Shown one piece after another: positions 1-8,457 of a stretch of 23,734 nucleotides of DNA; the first letter of the stretch is position 1; each line of letters starts with the position of its first letter. The notes beneath the pieces are model-generated. The model ran no database searches. It worked only from the letters and a program-made list of their open reading frames with translations, and was not told the DNA's origin. The DNA is taken from assembly GCA_964570325.1 (NCBI GenBank), contig CAZMXS010000076.1, positions 1 to 23,734 on the forward strand. Reading direction: 5' to 3'. The position numbers were made by a program, and so were the translations under genes. Origin of the DNA: CAZMXS01 sp964570325. Its GTDB lineage: Bacteria > Verrucomicrobiota > Kiritimatiellia > CAIQIC01 > CAZMXS01.

Positions 1-2
1 AA

Positions 3-698
3 GCGGCGCCAACACCGGCGCAACCCAAGCGCCCGCTGTTGTGGCTGGCCATTGCCTCTGGCGTGGGCTTGCTGCTGCTTTTGACTCTGGGCATCTGGCT
101 GTTTCACGGCGAATCCAAACCGGCGCCATCGCCCGCCGATAGCCAGCCAACTGTGCGGCAGGCGCCCCCTCAGCGTATACCGGTCGCGCCATCCGCACCC
201 ACCCCAACACTCAAAGCCGCGCCGGTGACCACCGACCGGGGCAAATACGGGGCCGCGACGCCCGCGCCAGTCCCGGCCGCGCCAAGCGCGCCCGATCTGT
301 CCATTGCCGGCGCGCGGGTGCAGCGCAAAGATGGCGGAGTGCAAATCGTGTTTGATGCCGGCCTGTTTGCCAAAGGCTTGGAATTGACTCCAGCCGCAAA
401 GACGCTTATCGCCGAGACCGGCCGGAAACTGCGCCCCCATACCGACCGCTTCATCATTCAGGTCATCGGCTATACGGATAACATGCCGGTGAAAAAAGGC
501 CGGGAGTTCAAGGATAATAACGAACTCGGCCTGCTGCGCGCGCAAGCCGTGGCAAAACACATGCAGTATGCCGCCGGGGTTGCGCAAACGGCGATCACGG
601 TCGCCAGCGGCGGGATGAATTCCCCCCCATATCCAAACGACACCCCAGCCAACCGCGCCCGCAATCGCACCGCCGTTATCCAGCTCATTCCGCGATAA
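3..698 (+). CDS. OmpA/MotB-domain inner-membrane-anchored protein, 5' partial
   Basis: The reading frame is open to the left edge, so the true start lies outside the window; a TTG at 39 is only an internal codon. The visible protein begins with a Pro/Ala-rich stretch, then one membrane segment (about positions 42-105, LLWLAIASGVGLLLLLTLGI), then a Pro/Ala-rich linker, then an OmpA-like domain in the last ~110 residues. That domain shows the family pattern: VIGYTDNMPV, then NELGLLRAQAV and a final NRARNRTAVI. The topology implied is N-terminus in the cytoplasm, with the C-terminal domain in the periplasm holding peptidoglycan. Family knowledge supports peptidoglycan binding; the role of the missing N-terminus is unknown. 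It could be a stator-like or a sporulation/cell-envelope protein. The domain call is secure, the specific function is not. Confidence 0.8.
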   Translation, partial: AAPTPAQPKRPLLWLAIASGVGLLLLLTLGIWLFHGESKPAPSPADSQPTVRQAPPQRIPVAPSAPTPTLKAAPVTTDRGKYGAATPAPVPAAPSAPDLSIAGARVQRKDGGVQIVFDAGLFAKGLELTPAAKTLIAETGRKLRPHTDRFIIQVIGYTDNMPVKKGREFKDNNELGLLRAQAVAKHMQYAAGVAQTAITVASGGMNSPPYPNDTPANRARNRTAVIQLIPR

Positions 699-770
699 CC
701 GCCCCGGCGATGCCCATGCATGACGGCAAAGAATGAATGGCGCCCGAGTGACCGCGCCGTTTGCCCCCCT

Positions 771-799
771 TTGACAGTTTTGGCCCGTTTATGTTAAGT
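771..799 (+). promoter_or_regulatory. Predicted sigma70-type promoter of the HNH gene
   Basis: A perfect TTGACA (771-776) is followed after 17 nt by TTAAGT (794-799). The -35 is consensus and the -10 matches at three of six positions. Transcription would start near 806, about 20 nt upstream of the start codon. The -10 is the weak part of the call. Confidence 0.45.
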
Positions 800-827
800 T
801 GCGCCCCGTTTGCACGCGAGGTTGATG

Positions 828-1442
828 ATGAGCACGGCAGCGACACAACAACATGTGCTGGTGCTGAATCGGCTCTGGCAAGCGGTTAACGTCTGCACCG
901 CCGAGCGGGCGTTGACGCTGCTGTACATGGGCCACGCACAGGTCGTCCACGAAAGCGAAGGCAATTTCAACACGTTCTCCTTCCGCGAATGGTGCGATTT
1001 TTCACCGGCCGCCGGCAGCGCGGAGTGTGTGCGCACAATTTCCATCAAGATCCCGATTCCGCGCATCATTCTGCTGCTGTTCTTCGACCGTCTGCCCAGC
1101 AAGGAAGTCAAGTTCACTCGCTTCAACGTGTTCGAGCGCGACCGGAATACCTGCCAGTATTGCGGCCGGAAGTTCGAGCGCGCGGAACTCAACATTGATC
1201 ACGTTGTCCCGCGCCAGCGCGGCGGCCTGACAACCTGGACCAACGTCGTCTGCTCCTGTATTGACTGCAACCGGCGCAAGGGCAGCCGGACTCCGGAAGA
1301 AGCCGGAATGCGGCTGGTCCGGCGGCCCAAGAAACCACGCTGGCGGCCGTTCGTGGAAATCCAGTTCGCCCGCACCGCTGACCATAGCTGGAAGCACTTT
1401 CTCGACATGGCCTATTGGAATGTCGAACTCGGCGAAGGCTGA
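828..1442 (+). CDS. HNH endonuclease family protein
   Basis: A 204-residue protein of the HNH nuclease superfamily (McrA-like, COG1403). The start at 828 is chosen over ATG 825 because GAGG at 818-821 then sits 6 nt upstream. The N-terminal half opens with HVLVLNRLWQAVNV, the typical beginning of this widespread bacterial subgroup. The nuclease core is complete: zinc-type pairs C109/C112 (CQYCG) and C144/C147 (CIDCN), the D124-H125 of the first strand (IDHVVP) and N148 followed by RRKG. This predicts a metal-dependent DNA nuclease fold in the cytoplasm. The gene stands alone with its own promoter; no methylase, restriction subunit or phage gene is next to it, so a restriction role is not indicated. 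The biological role of these stand-alone HNH proteins is not established. Confidence 0.85.
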   Translation: MSTAATQQHVLVLNRLWQAVNVCTAERALTLLYMGHAQVVHESEGNFNTFSFREWCDFSPAAGSAECVRTISIKIPIPRIILLLFFDRLPSKEVKFTRFNVFERDRNTCQYCGRKFERAELNIDHVVPRQRGGLTTWTNVVCSCIDCNRRKGSRTPEEAGMRLVRRPKKPRWRPFVEIQFARTADHSWKHFLDMAYWNVELGEG

Positions 1443-1510
1443 ACCCGGCGGATTCCGTCCGTCTTTCCGTGACCGACCGCGCACAGTAAATCCGCTTTCC
1501 CTTTCAAGAA

Positions 1511-1568
1511 TTTTTTTTAAAAAAAAAGCGGTCTGGGTTATTCACTTCAAAGGCGAAGTGTGTATGTT
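1511..1568 (+). promoter_or_regulatory. Predicted promoter with upstream T8A9 tract
   Basis: TTCACT (1541-1546) and TATGTT (1563-1568) are 16 nt apart, and each matches the sigma70 consensus at four of six positions. An uninterrupted run of eight T followed by nine A (1511-1527) lies upstream, where an UP element would contact the RNA polymerase alpha subunit. The run is also self-complementary, so it could act as a weak transcription end for the HNH gene. The UP-element reading is inference from position. Confidence 0.4.
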
Positions 1569-1624
1569 AATTGCGGCGGGGCCGAATGGTCCGTTTTTTC
1601 CAATCAGCTAAGGGAGAAGTGGCC

Positions 1625-1939
1625 ATGCCAGTCAATGAGGAATCAAGCATCTTCAGCATGGGGCAGGGATGTCCCGTGCATGGCGACGAGTATCTGAAAG
1701 AATGCAACATGTGCGGCGCCGAGTTCTGCCGCATCTGTTTTCCGCGCACCGCTGTGTGCCCGGACTGCGCTGACCAGGAGGGCGAGGAGGAACTGGACGG
1801 CGAGGACGCGCCGGACTTCGACGATGTCAGCGACCTGGACAAGTACCTGGATGACGACGAGGAAGCCGAAAAGGCCGTGCGGGAAAGCGAGGAGGAGCCC
1901 CCGCCCGAAGGCGTATCTGACGATCTGGAAAACCGCTGA
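1625..1939 (+). CDS. Small B-box-like zinc-finger protein with acidic tail
   Basis: A 104-residue protein. The start is fixed by GGGAG at 1612-1616, 8 nt upstream of the ATG. Residues 16-48 carry eight evenly placed ligands: C16-x2-H19-x7-C27-x2-C30-x4-C35-x2-C38-x6-C45-x2-C48. This spacing is that of B-box zinc fingers, which bind two zinc ions and usually mediate protein contacts. Residues 52-104 are about half Asp and Glu (for example DKYLDDDEEAEKAV) and are probably disordered. There is no signal peptide or membrane segment, so it should be cytoplasmic. It lies upstream of mutS, but a 203-nt gap with its own repeat separates them, so co-transcription is uncertain. No specific function can be assigned; the zinc-finger reading is strong, the B-box label is by spacing only. 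Confidence 0.7.
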   Translation: MPVNEESSIFSMGQGCPVHGDEYLKECNMCGAEFCRICFPRTAVCPDCADQEGEEELDGEDAPDFDDVSDLDKYLDDDEEAEKAVRESEEEPPPEGVSDDLENR

Positions 1940-2062
1940 TCCGTTGCCATCCACCCTATCGCCATTAGCCCGGGACCGGCGTCCTCCCGCGCAAACCGGC
2001 CGGTCCTCAGCCTTTCTTTTTCCCCGCTTCTCACGTACAAATACAAACATGCTTTGCGTCCC

Positions 2063-2104
2063 TTTCAGATTTCAAGTTTCCAGTTTCAGGTTTCAGGTTT
2101 CCCC
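2063..2104 (+). repeat. Six-unit 7-bp tandem repeat upstream of mutS
   Basis: Six heptamers follow one another without spacers: TTTCAGA, TTTCAAG, TTTCCAG, TTTCAGG, TTTCAGG, TTTCCCC. The first four bases are TTTC in every unit. The array ends 38 nt before the mutS start codon, in a strongly pyrimidine-rich leader. Confidence 0.85.
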
Positions 2105-2142
2105 ATTTACTCTTCATCCTTCACCCATCACCATCCCCGCCC

Positions 2143-4650
2143 ATGTCTGATTCCGCTACACCCATGATGAGCCAGTACCGGCGGGTCAAAGGTGAAGTCT
2201 CTCCGGATACCATTGTTTTTTTCCGGCTCGGAGATTTCTACGAGATGTTTTTCGAGGATGCCAAGGAGGCCGCCCAGTTGCTTGACATCACGCTGACCCG
2301 GCGGCAGAACGCGCCGATGTGCGGCGTGCCCCACCATGCCGTGGATTTCTACCTGGCCAAACTGATCAAGGCCGGCAAGAAAGTCGCCATCTGCGAGCAG
2401 ATGGAGGATCCCGCCCTGGCCAAAGGCATCGTGCGCCGCGAGATCACGCGCGTGGTCACCCCCGGCACGGTCCTGGAAGACCAGGTGCTCGATTCCAACC
2501 GCAACAATTACCTCGCCGGGCTCAACTTTTCCGGCGCGGTTTTCGGCCTGGCGTTGCTGGATCTGTCCACCGGCACATTCTGGGTGGAGGAATCCGCCGA
2601 CACCGGCACGCTGCGCGACAATCTGGCGCGCTACGCGCCAGCCGAGTGCATTGTCCCAGCGGAGCAACGGGACGATCCGCGGCTCCGTTCGGTATTGGGC
2701 GAGGGTTGCCGGTTGGTCACACCGGCCGAGGATTGGACCTTTGAGCCGGCGACCGCCGCCGACCTGCTGACCCGGCATTTCCAGGTACACTCGCTCGCGG
2801 GCTTCGGCGGCGACGGCCTGTCCGCGGCTGTCGGCGCCGCCGGAGCGGTGCTGCACTATGTCACCCGGGAACTTCGCCGCGAGGCCGGCCATATCCGGCG
2901 GCTGACGCGCCGCAACCGCGCATCTTTCCGGCTGCGGCACGACGCCCCGCTCGCCAATCTCGCCCGGCGCGCGGCGCGCGGGCCCGCGCGCGGCGGCGTA
3001 ACCGCCACCCTGCTCGGGGTGCTTGACACCACCCGCACCGCGATGGGCGGCCGGTTGTTGCGCGACTGGCTGCTGCGCCCGCTGACCAACCGGGACACGA
3101 TTACGCTGCGCCACAATGCCGTGGAACATTTGTTCAAGAACCGCGGGCGGCTGGCCGGCCTGCGCGAGGCGCTGGCCGAGATCAAAGATCTTGAGCGGCT
3201 GGTCGCGCGGCTCGGCGGGGGCACGGGCAATGCGCGGGATCTGCAGGCGCTCGGGGTCTCACTGGCCGGCCTGCCGCGCCTCAAGGAGCAACTCCAAGGC
3301 GTGCCGGCCGGGCGCCTCGCCGAACTCGATGATGCCGTCCGGCCGCTGCCGGAACTGGCCGCGCTGATCGCGCGCGCGCTGGTAGATGAGCCGCCGCTGC
3401 CGCTCAAGGAAGGCGGCCTGATCCGCCCGGGCTATCACGCCGAACTGGACGAACTGCGCCAGGCGGCGACGCAGGGCCGCCAGTGGCTGGCCGAGTTTCA
3501 GGCGCGTGAACAGGAGCGTACCGGCATCAAGTCGCTCAAGGTACGGCACAACCAGGTCTTCGGCTATTATATCGAGATCACCCGGGCCAACCTCGGCCAG
3601 GTTCCGCCAGATTATGTGCGCAAGCAGACGATGGTCAATGCCGAGCGGTTCATCACGCCGCAATTGAAGGAATACGAGAACAAGATCCTTGGGGCGCAGG
3701 AACGCGCAATGGCCCTGGAATATGAACTATTTCTGGATCTCCGCGCGGCCGCGGTGAAGGAGACTCCAGCCGTCCAGCAGACAGCCCAGGCTATCGCCGA
3801 GTTGGACGCGCTCAGCACTCTGGCCGAGCGCGCGTTGACGCTCAATTACACCCGGCCCGCCGTACACAACGGGGACCGCCTGCACATTATCGCCGGGCGC
3901 CACCCCGTCATTGAGCAAATGCCCGAAGCCGAGCGTTTTGTCGCCAACGACACCCGGCTCGACAACGACCGCAACCAGATCATGATCATCACCGGCCCCA
4001 ACATGGCCGGCAAATCCACATACATCCGCCAGGTGGCGCTGATCGTGATCATGGCCCAGATGGGTTCCTTCGTGCCGGCGGAAGCCGCCGAGGTCGGCAT
4101 CGTGGACCGCGTCTTCACGCGCGTCGGCGCGAGCGATGACATCGCGCGCGGGCGCAGCACGTTCATGGTCGAGATGCAGGAAACCGCGAATATCCTGAAC
4201 AACGCGACGGCGCGCAGCCTGATCGTGCTCGACGAAATCGGGCGCGGCACCAGCACCTTTGACGGCATCAGTATCGCCTGGGCGGTCGCCGAGTATCTGC
4301 ACAACAATCCGGCCGTCAAGGCCAAGACTCTCTTCGCCACACACTACCATGAACTGACGGACCTCGCGCTGACCATGCCCGGCATCCAGAACTACAACGT
4401 ATTGGTCAGCGAGAAAAATGACCGGATCGCATTCCTGCGCCGCATCGTGCCCGGCGCCGCCGACAAGAGCTACGGCATCCAAGTCGCGCGGCTGGCCGGC
4501 CTGCCGCCGGATGTAATCGCGCGCGCCAAGGAAATTCTCGGCAACCTGGAGGAGTCCGAGTTCGGCGAAAGCGGCCAGCCGACCATTGCCCGCCGCAAGG
4601 AGCGGAAGGAGCGGGTTGATCCGGGCCAATTGCATCTGTTCGATATGTAA
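2143..4650 (+). CDS. mutS: DNA mismatch repair protein MutS
   Basis: An 835-residue MutS1, close to the usual 850. It recognises mispaired bases and small loops and recruits MutL. The mismatch-contacting Phe-x-Glu is F32-Y33-E34 within FFRLGDFYEMFFEDA. The C-terminal ATPase is intact: Walker A GPNMAGKST (618-626), the signature region RGRSTFMVEMQET, Walker B LIVLDEIGRGTS with D697-E698, and the THYHEL switch. The last residues QLHLFDM fit a beta-clamp-binding motif, linking it to the replisome. The start at 2143 is the first ATG before the conserved PMMSQY; no Shine-Dalgarno precedes it or the next ATG (2164), and the leader is pyrimidine-rich. No mutL is in the window. It converges on the beta-helix gene with 30 nt between the stop codons and no clear terminator. 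Confidence 0.98.
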   Translation: MSDSATPMMSQYRRVKGEVSPDTIVFFRLGDFYEMFFEDAKEAAQLLDITLTRRQNAPMCGVPHHAVDFYLAKLIKAGKKVAICEQMEDPALAKGIVRREITRVVTPGTVLEDQVLDSNRNNYLAGLNFSGAVFGLALLDLSTGTFWVEESADTGTLRDNLARYAPAECIVPAEQRDDPRLRSVLGEGCRLVTPAEDWTFEPATAADLLTRHFQVHSLAGFGGDGLSAAVGAAGAVLHYVTRELRREAGHIRRLTRRNRASFRLRHDAPLANLARRAARGPARGGVTATLLGVLDTTRTAMGGRLLRDWLLRPLTNRDTITLRHNAVEHLFKNRGRLAGLREALAEIKDLERLVARLGGGTGNARDLQALGVSLAGLPRLKEQLQGVPAGRLAELDDAVRPLPELAALIARALVDEPPLPLKEGGLIRPGYHAELDELRQAATQGRQWLAEFQAREQERTGIKSLKVRHNQVFGYYIEITRANLGQVPPDYVRKQTMVNAERFITPQLKEYENKILGAQERAMALEYELFLDLRAAAVKETPAVQQTAQAIAELDALSTLAERALTLNYTRPAVHNGDRLHIIAGRHPVIEQMPEAERFVANDTRLDNDRNQIMIITGPNMAGKSTYIRQVALIVIMAQMGSFVPAEAAEVGIVDRVFTRVGASDDIARGRSTFMVEMQETANILNNATARSLIVLDEIGRGTSTFDGISIAWAVAEYLHNNPAVKAKTLFATHYHELTDLALTMPGIQNYNVLVSEKNDRIAFLRRIVPGAADKSYGIQVARLAGLPPDVIARAKEILGNLEESEFGESGQPTIARRKERKERVDPGQLHLFDM

Positions 4651-4680
4651 GCCGAGCGCCCGCCAACCCGCCGCCGACGC

Positions 4681-6798
4681 TCACGGCTCCAACACCGCAC
4701 GGTATCCGCCGAAATGGTGATCCCGATTGGTGTGCGTCAGCCACAGGACGACACCAGTAGCCTGGGCCGCGGCCGCCACCGCAGTCCACTCGCCGCTCCC
4801 CATCGCGGGACTGAACTCGAGGCGATATGACCGGCCGGTCGCTGTTTCCCAGGCGCTGGCAACACCGCCGGCGGCAAAACCAATCGCCAAGGCGGCATGC
4901 GCGAATTCGAAGGCGCCGATGTCGGGCGCCGGGCCAACAAAATCATCGTTAACGCCGGGAATCGCGATGCCACGGTCAATCAGCGGACTATCCGGCCGCA
5001 AGCGATAATCGTTGGTCGCCGGTTCGCGAAAACGCGGTTCGGCGGCTAACCCATGAACTTCCTGCCCCGTCCCTGCCGCAAACGCGGCCGGCGTGGGATA
5101 CGACGTCCCGGCCCAGTAAACAAACCGTGCCGTATTGGTCGTGTGCAACGCATCGTAATCAAAGTCCACCGGATTGATCGTGCTCCAGTTTTCCAAGGCG
5201 TAGTCCGTGCCCGCGTAGATATTGTTGCGCGAAACGATATTGGTCCAGCGACTGTAGCCCTTGAACAGGAAGCCGTCCTGGTTGGGCACAATGGAGCAAC
5301 AGGTGTTGTGATAGAGATGCACCCAGTCAATGGACATGGAAGAGGAGACATTGAACTTGAAGGGATACCCCTCATAACCCGCGGTCGGATGCCAGGCGTA
5401 AAGCAGATTGCGCATGACATAGGTCGGACCATACTGCGCGGGCGCCACGGAAATGCCGGTCAGGAAGTCGTGAAAAGTATTGCGGTAAATGCGGACATTG
5501 ATCCCCGCGCCGTCGGTTTCGATCCCGTCATCGCCACAGTATTCGATCAGATTGTCATGAAAGTCCATGTTCATGGTCGGCCCGGACGCCGTATCGGAAT
5601 AGAGATGCGCGCCGTCAAACAAGTGCGCAAACCGATTGAATCGGATCACGTTGGCAACATTGCTCTGATTCGAGCCGTAAACGACGAATCCTCCGGCTTC
5701 GTAGTCGGTGTCGCCGTCCTTGACGGCGCTCCAGGCGAAAGCGTCCGCTGGCGACTCGTTGAAGAGACAATATTGAATGACATTATGGTGCGCCGCGCGT
5801 TTGAGCGCCACCCCAACGCCGTTGTGGTGAAAATAACAGCGTTCAATGCGGTTGGAATCGCCACCGTCAATGTAAACACCCCGATGGTAGTCGCCGGCGC
5901 CATAATAGCAAAACTCGAGGCCGATCAGATTGATATGGCTCACATTGGCGAGGGTAATGCCGGTGGTGCGGGCGGGAATTGCAACCTGGTTCGTGCCGGG
6001 CGCCCCGCCGCCGGGGAAGCGCGCGTACAGGTGGGCGCCATCGGCATGATAGCCGGCTGTCTGACCCCAACGGTTGGAAATTAAATCGTTCAAAACCTGG
6101 TAGTGGTAAAACTGTTCCCCGTTCAAATAGGCGTTGGCGGGTTGAGCGGCACAGACCGTTCGATAGATCTGATGCCCGGCGTCATAAACCACCCAGGCGG
6201 GGACGAAGTTGGTATCCGTGCCGTCGAGCACGGCCACCCCATCCGACGCCGCTTCAATGGTAATCGGTGCGGCCGGCTGCCCCGAAACCGGCACGGACAG
6301 GTCGCCCTCATAATAACGGCCCCGGTGCAACAGGACACGGTCGCCGGACTGCAGGCCGCTCAAGGCGCGGGCAACGGTGCGGAAAGCGGTGCCGGTAGTC
6401 AACCCATCGTGGCTGTCATGGCCGGCCGGATCCACGTGCCAAGTCCGGTTGGTGGCGGGAGGGAACCGTTCGCTGCGCGTGCGCACGGACAGTAACAGAT
6501 TGGAGGAGAACGCGGGTGAAGAAAGCCGGAGGGTGTATTCCGTGTCGGGTGTTAATGCAAAAAAACTCCCGGCAAACTGATTAGAAGCGATTCGGCACAA
6601 CGGATGAGCCGGCCGGTACTCCCCACCGGCCACGGCAATGGCGGTTGCAATGACCGTCGTGGCGGCGGGCGGACTGGGAAACCAGACCGATATCCCGATG
6701 TTGTTGAAAGTGGCTACCGGCGCGACCGTCTGGGCGCGCACGCCGCCAACCCACCACCCCAAAGCCAGCAGCGTGCAAACGCCAACCCGTCTTTTCAT
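4681..6798 (-). CDS. Secreted right-handed parallel beta-helix protein
   Basis: A 705-residue exported protein. Residues 1-22 form a Sec signal peptide (MKRR, a hydrophobic core, then VRA before Q23). A fibronectin-III-like segment follows to about residue 110, then a pectate-lyase-type beta-helix from about 115 to 600. Its entry is marked by FRTVARALSGLQSGDRVLLH and its rungs by Asn-rich strands such as NRIERCYFHHNGVGVAL, HDNLIEYCGDDGIETDG and RIYRNTFHDFLTGI. PDIGAFE near residue 635 is a motif seen at the end of many such helices. The final ~50 residues (YRLEFSP, W, FGGYRAVLEP) match a short C-terminal domain common in Verrucomicrobia-type secreted proteins. It probably binds or cleaves a polysaccharide, but no catalytic residues can be named. 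It starts 13 nt after the nadB stop, with GAGGG overlapping that stop as ribosome site, so the two are coupled. Confidence 0.85.
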   Translation of the reverse strand: MKRRVGVCTLLALGWWVGGVRAQTVAPVATFNNIGISVWFPSPPAATTVIATAIAVAGGEYRPAHPLCRIASNQFAGSFFALTPDTEYTLRLSSPAFSSNLLLSVRTRSERFPPATNRTWHVDPAGHDSHDGLTTGTAFRTVARALSGLQSGDRVLLHRGRYYEGDLSVPVSGQPAAPITIEAASDGVAVLDGTDTNFVPAWVVYDAGHQIYRTVCAAQPANAYLNGEQFYHYQVLNDLISNRWGQTAGYHADGAHLYARFPGGGAPGTNQVAIPARTTGITLANVSHINLIGLEFCYYGAGDYHRGVYIDGGDSNRIERCYFHHNGVGVALKRAAHHNVIQYCLFNESPADAFAWSAVKDGDTDYEAGGFVVYGSNQSNVANVIRFNRFAHLFDGAHLYSDTASGPTMNMDFHDNLIEYCGDDGIETDGAGINVRIYRNTFHDFLTGISVAPAQYGPTYVMRNLLYAWHPTAGYEGYPFKFNVSSSMSIDWVHLYHNTCCSIVPNQDGFLFKGYSRWTNIVSRNNIYAGTDYALENWSTINPVDFDYDALHTTNTARFVYWAGTSYPTPAAFAAGTGQEVHGLAAEPRFREPATNDYRLRPDSPLIDRGIAIPGVNDDFVGPAPDIGAFEFAHAALAIGFAAGGVASAWETATGRSYRLEFSPAMGSGEWTAVAAAAQATGVVLWLTHTNRDHHFGGYRAVLEP

Positions 6799-6811
6799 CG
6801 TATGCCCTCAA

Positions 6812-8422
6812 TCAAGTCAGCGGACCGCCCGGCGGATCCACAATGCGCGTGTCCCGCGCGGGCTGAGACGTGTCGGGGCGTGGATAATCCAAAGTGTAGT
6901 GCAAGCCCCGGCTTTCCTTCCGGGTCATGGCGGAGCGAATGACCAATTCGGCTACATCGGCGATGTTGCGCAATTCGAGGACATCGGCGGTCACCAGATA
7001 GGCCAGATAATACTGCCGGATTTCACGGCGAAGGTTGCGAATTCGCCGCAATGCACGTTCCAACCGTTTGTTAGTGCGCACGATCCCAACATAATCCCAC
7101 ATGCTGGTCCGAACCTCATTCCAGTTGTGCTCGACGACGACCGCCTCGTCGCTGGGCACAGCGTCGCCAGACTGCCAGGGCGGAATTTCAATTTGCGGCC
7201 GAATCCCGCCCAATTGCGCCATACGGTGTGCCGCGTTGTAGCCACAGACCAGCGCCTCGAGCAGGGAATTACTAGCCAGCCGGTTGGCGCCATGCAGACC
7301 GGTGCAGGCCACCTCACCCGCGGCAAACAGACCCGGCAACGCGGTCGCCCCATCAATATCCGCTTCCACACCGCCGCAGAAGAAGTGCTCAGCCGGCACC
7401 ACTGGAATCGGCATCTGCGCCATGTTGAACCCGAACTTGAGGCAGGTGGCAAAGATATTCGGAAAACGTTGTTCAAGAAAGGATTGCGGTTTGTGGGTAA
7501 TATCGAGATAGACGCAGGTGTCGCCCCGAGTCTTCATTTCATTATCCACCGCGCGGGCGACAATGTCGCGCGGCGCCAGCGATCCCCGCCGGTCATACCG
7601 CTCCATGAACGACTCACCGGCGGCATTGACCAGAACCCCGCCCTCCCCGCGGACGGCCTCGCTGATCAGAAATGACTTGGCGGTGGGATGATACAAGCAG
7701 GTCGGATGAAACTGCACAAACTCCATGTTCCGGATCGGCAGGCCTGCGCGCCAGGCCATCGCGACACCGTCCCCCGTGGCGATATCCGGGTTGCTGGTGT
7801 ACAGATAGACTTTGCCGGCTCCGCCTGTGGCCAGCAGAACCAACGGCGCGCGCACCGCCAGGATTTCCCCTCCCGGCCCATCCAGAAAATAGGCCCCAAT
7901 GCAGCGGCTTGGGCCGGGCTGCTTCAGCCAGCCGGTGGTCACCAAGTCTATCGCCATCCAATGCGGGCGCAATTCAATTGCCGGGTTCTCCTGTGCGCGA
8001 GCCAGCAGCACTTTGATCACTTCGCGACCGGTAATATCGCCGGCATGCAGCACGCGCCGGCGGGAATGACCACCCTCTCGGCCCAAATCATAGTCGTCCG
8101 CCTGGTCCGGCAACCGCTCAAACGCCACCCCCAACTCCTCCAAATCCCGAATACGCCGCGGCCCGGCTGAGATAATCGCGCGGGTAACTTCCTCATTGCA
8201 TAAGCCGGCGCCGGCAGCCAGCGTGTCATTGACATGCTCTTCGACGCTATCGTCCGGGTCAATCGGACAGGCAATTCCGCCCTGTGCATAACTGGTGTTG
8301 CTTTCGCCAGCTTCTTTTTTACTGGCTAGAATCACATGCCCATGCCGACTCAACGAAAGCGCCGCAATCAAGCCCGCCAAACCGCTCCCGATCACCAAGT
8401 AATCGCAGTCAAGTGTTTTCAT
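6812..8422 (-). CDS. nadB: L-aspartate oxidase (NAD biosynthesis)
   Basis: A 536-residue flavoprotein, near the 540 of E. coli NadB. It oxidises L-aspartate to iminoaspartate, the first step of de novo NAD synthesis; family members can use oxygen or fumarate as acceptor. The N-terminus has the FAD dinucleotide fold (DYLVIGSGLAGL), followed by SNTSYAQGGIA. Substrate-site segments are intact: GREGGHSRRRVLHAGDITG, EFVQFHPTCLYHP, SEAVRGEGG and GLHGANRLASNSLLEALV. The helical C-terminal domain ends near residue 520. The start at ATG 8422 is preferred over TTG 8449 because the predicted promoter would begin transcription near 8446, downstream of the TTG. No Shine-Dalgarno is visible. nadA and nadC are not in the window; its partner here is the coupled beta-helix gene, an odd combination. 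Confidence 0.96.
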   Translation of the reverse strand: MKTLDCDYLVIGSGLAGLIAALSLSRHGHVILASKKEAGESNTSYAQGGIACPIDPDDSVEEHVNDTLAAGAGLCNEEVTRAIISAGPRRIRDLEELGVAFERLPDQADDYDLGREGGHSRRRVLHAGDITGREVIKVLLARAQENPAIELRPHWMAIDLVTTGWLKQPGPSRCIGAYFLDGPGGEILAVRAPLVLLATGGAGKVYLYTSNPDIATGDGVAMAWRAGLPIRNMEFVQFHPTCLYHPTAKSFLISEAVRGEGGVLVNAAGESFMERYDRRGSLAPRDIVARAVDNEMKTRGDTCVYLDITHKPQSFLEQRFPNIFATCLKFGFNMAQMPIPVVPAEHFFCGGVEADIDGATALPGLFAAGEVACTGLHGANRLASNSLLEALVCGYNAAHRMAQLGGIRPQIEIPPWQSGDAVPSDEAVVVEHNWNEVRTSMWDYVGIVRTNKRLERALRRIRNLRREIRQYYLAYLVTADVLELRNIADVAELVIRSAMTRKESRGLHYTLDYPRPDTSQPARDTRIVDPPGGPLT

Positions 8423-8429
8423 TTTTGTA

Positions 8430-8457
8430 TGGACAACCGGCTGATACAACGTATATT
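8430..8457 (+). promoter_or_regulatory. Predicted promoter of the radical-SAM-like gene
   Basis: TGGACA (8430-8435) and TATATT (8452-8457) are separated by 16 nt, and each matches five of six consensus positions. Transcription would start near 8464, giving a leader of about 55 nt. The -10 overlaps the opposing nadB -10 almost completely. Confidence 0.55.

Noticed and set aside
2050..2150. Short plus-strand frame (MLCVPFRFQV...) through the heptamer array
   Set aside because: It only translates the 7-bp repeat, overlaps the mutS start and has no ribosome site.
5053..6084. Long plus-strand open frame of 343 codons opposite the beta-helix gene
   Set aside because: It is a shadow of the minus-strand gene, whose signal peptide, repeats and coupling to nadB are clear; the plus frame has no family motifs.
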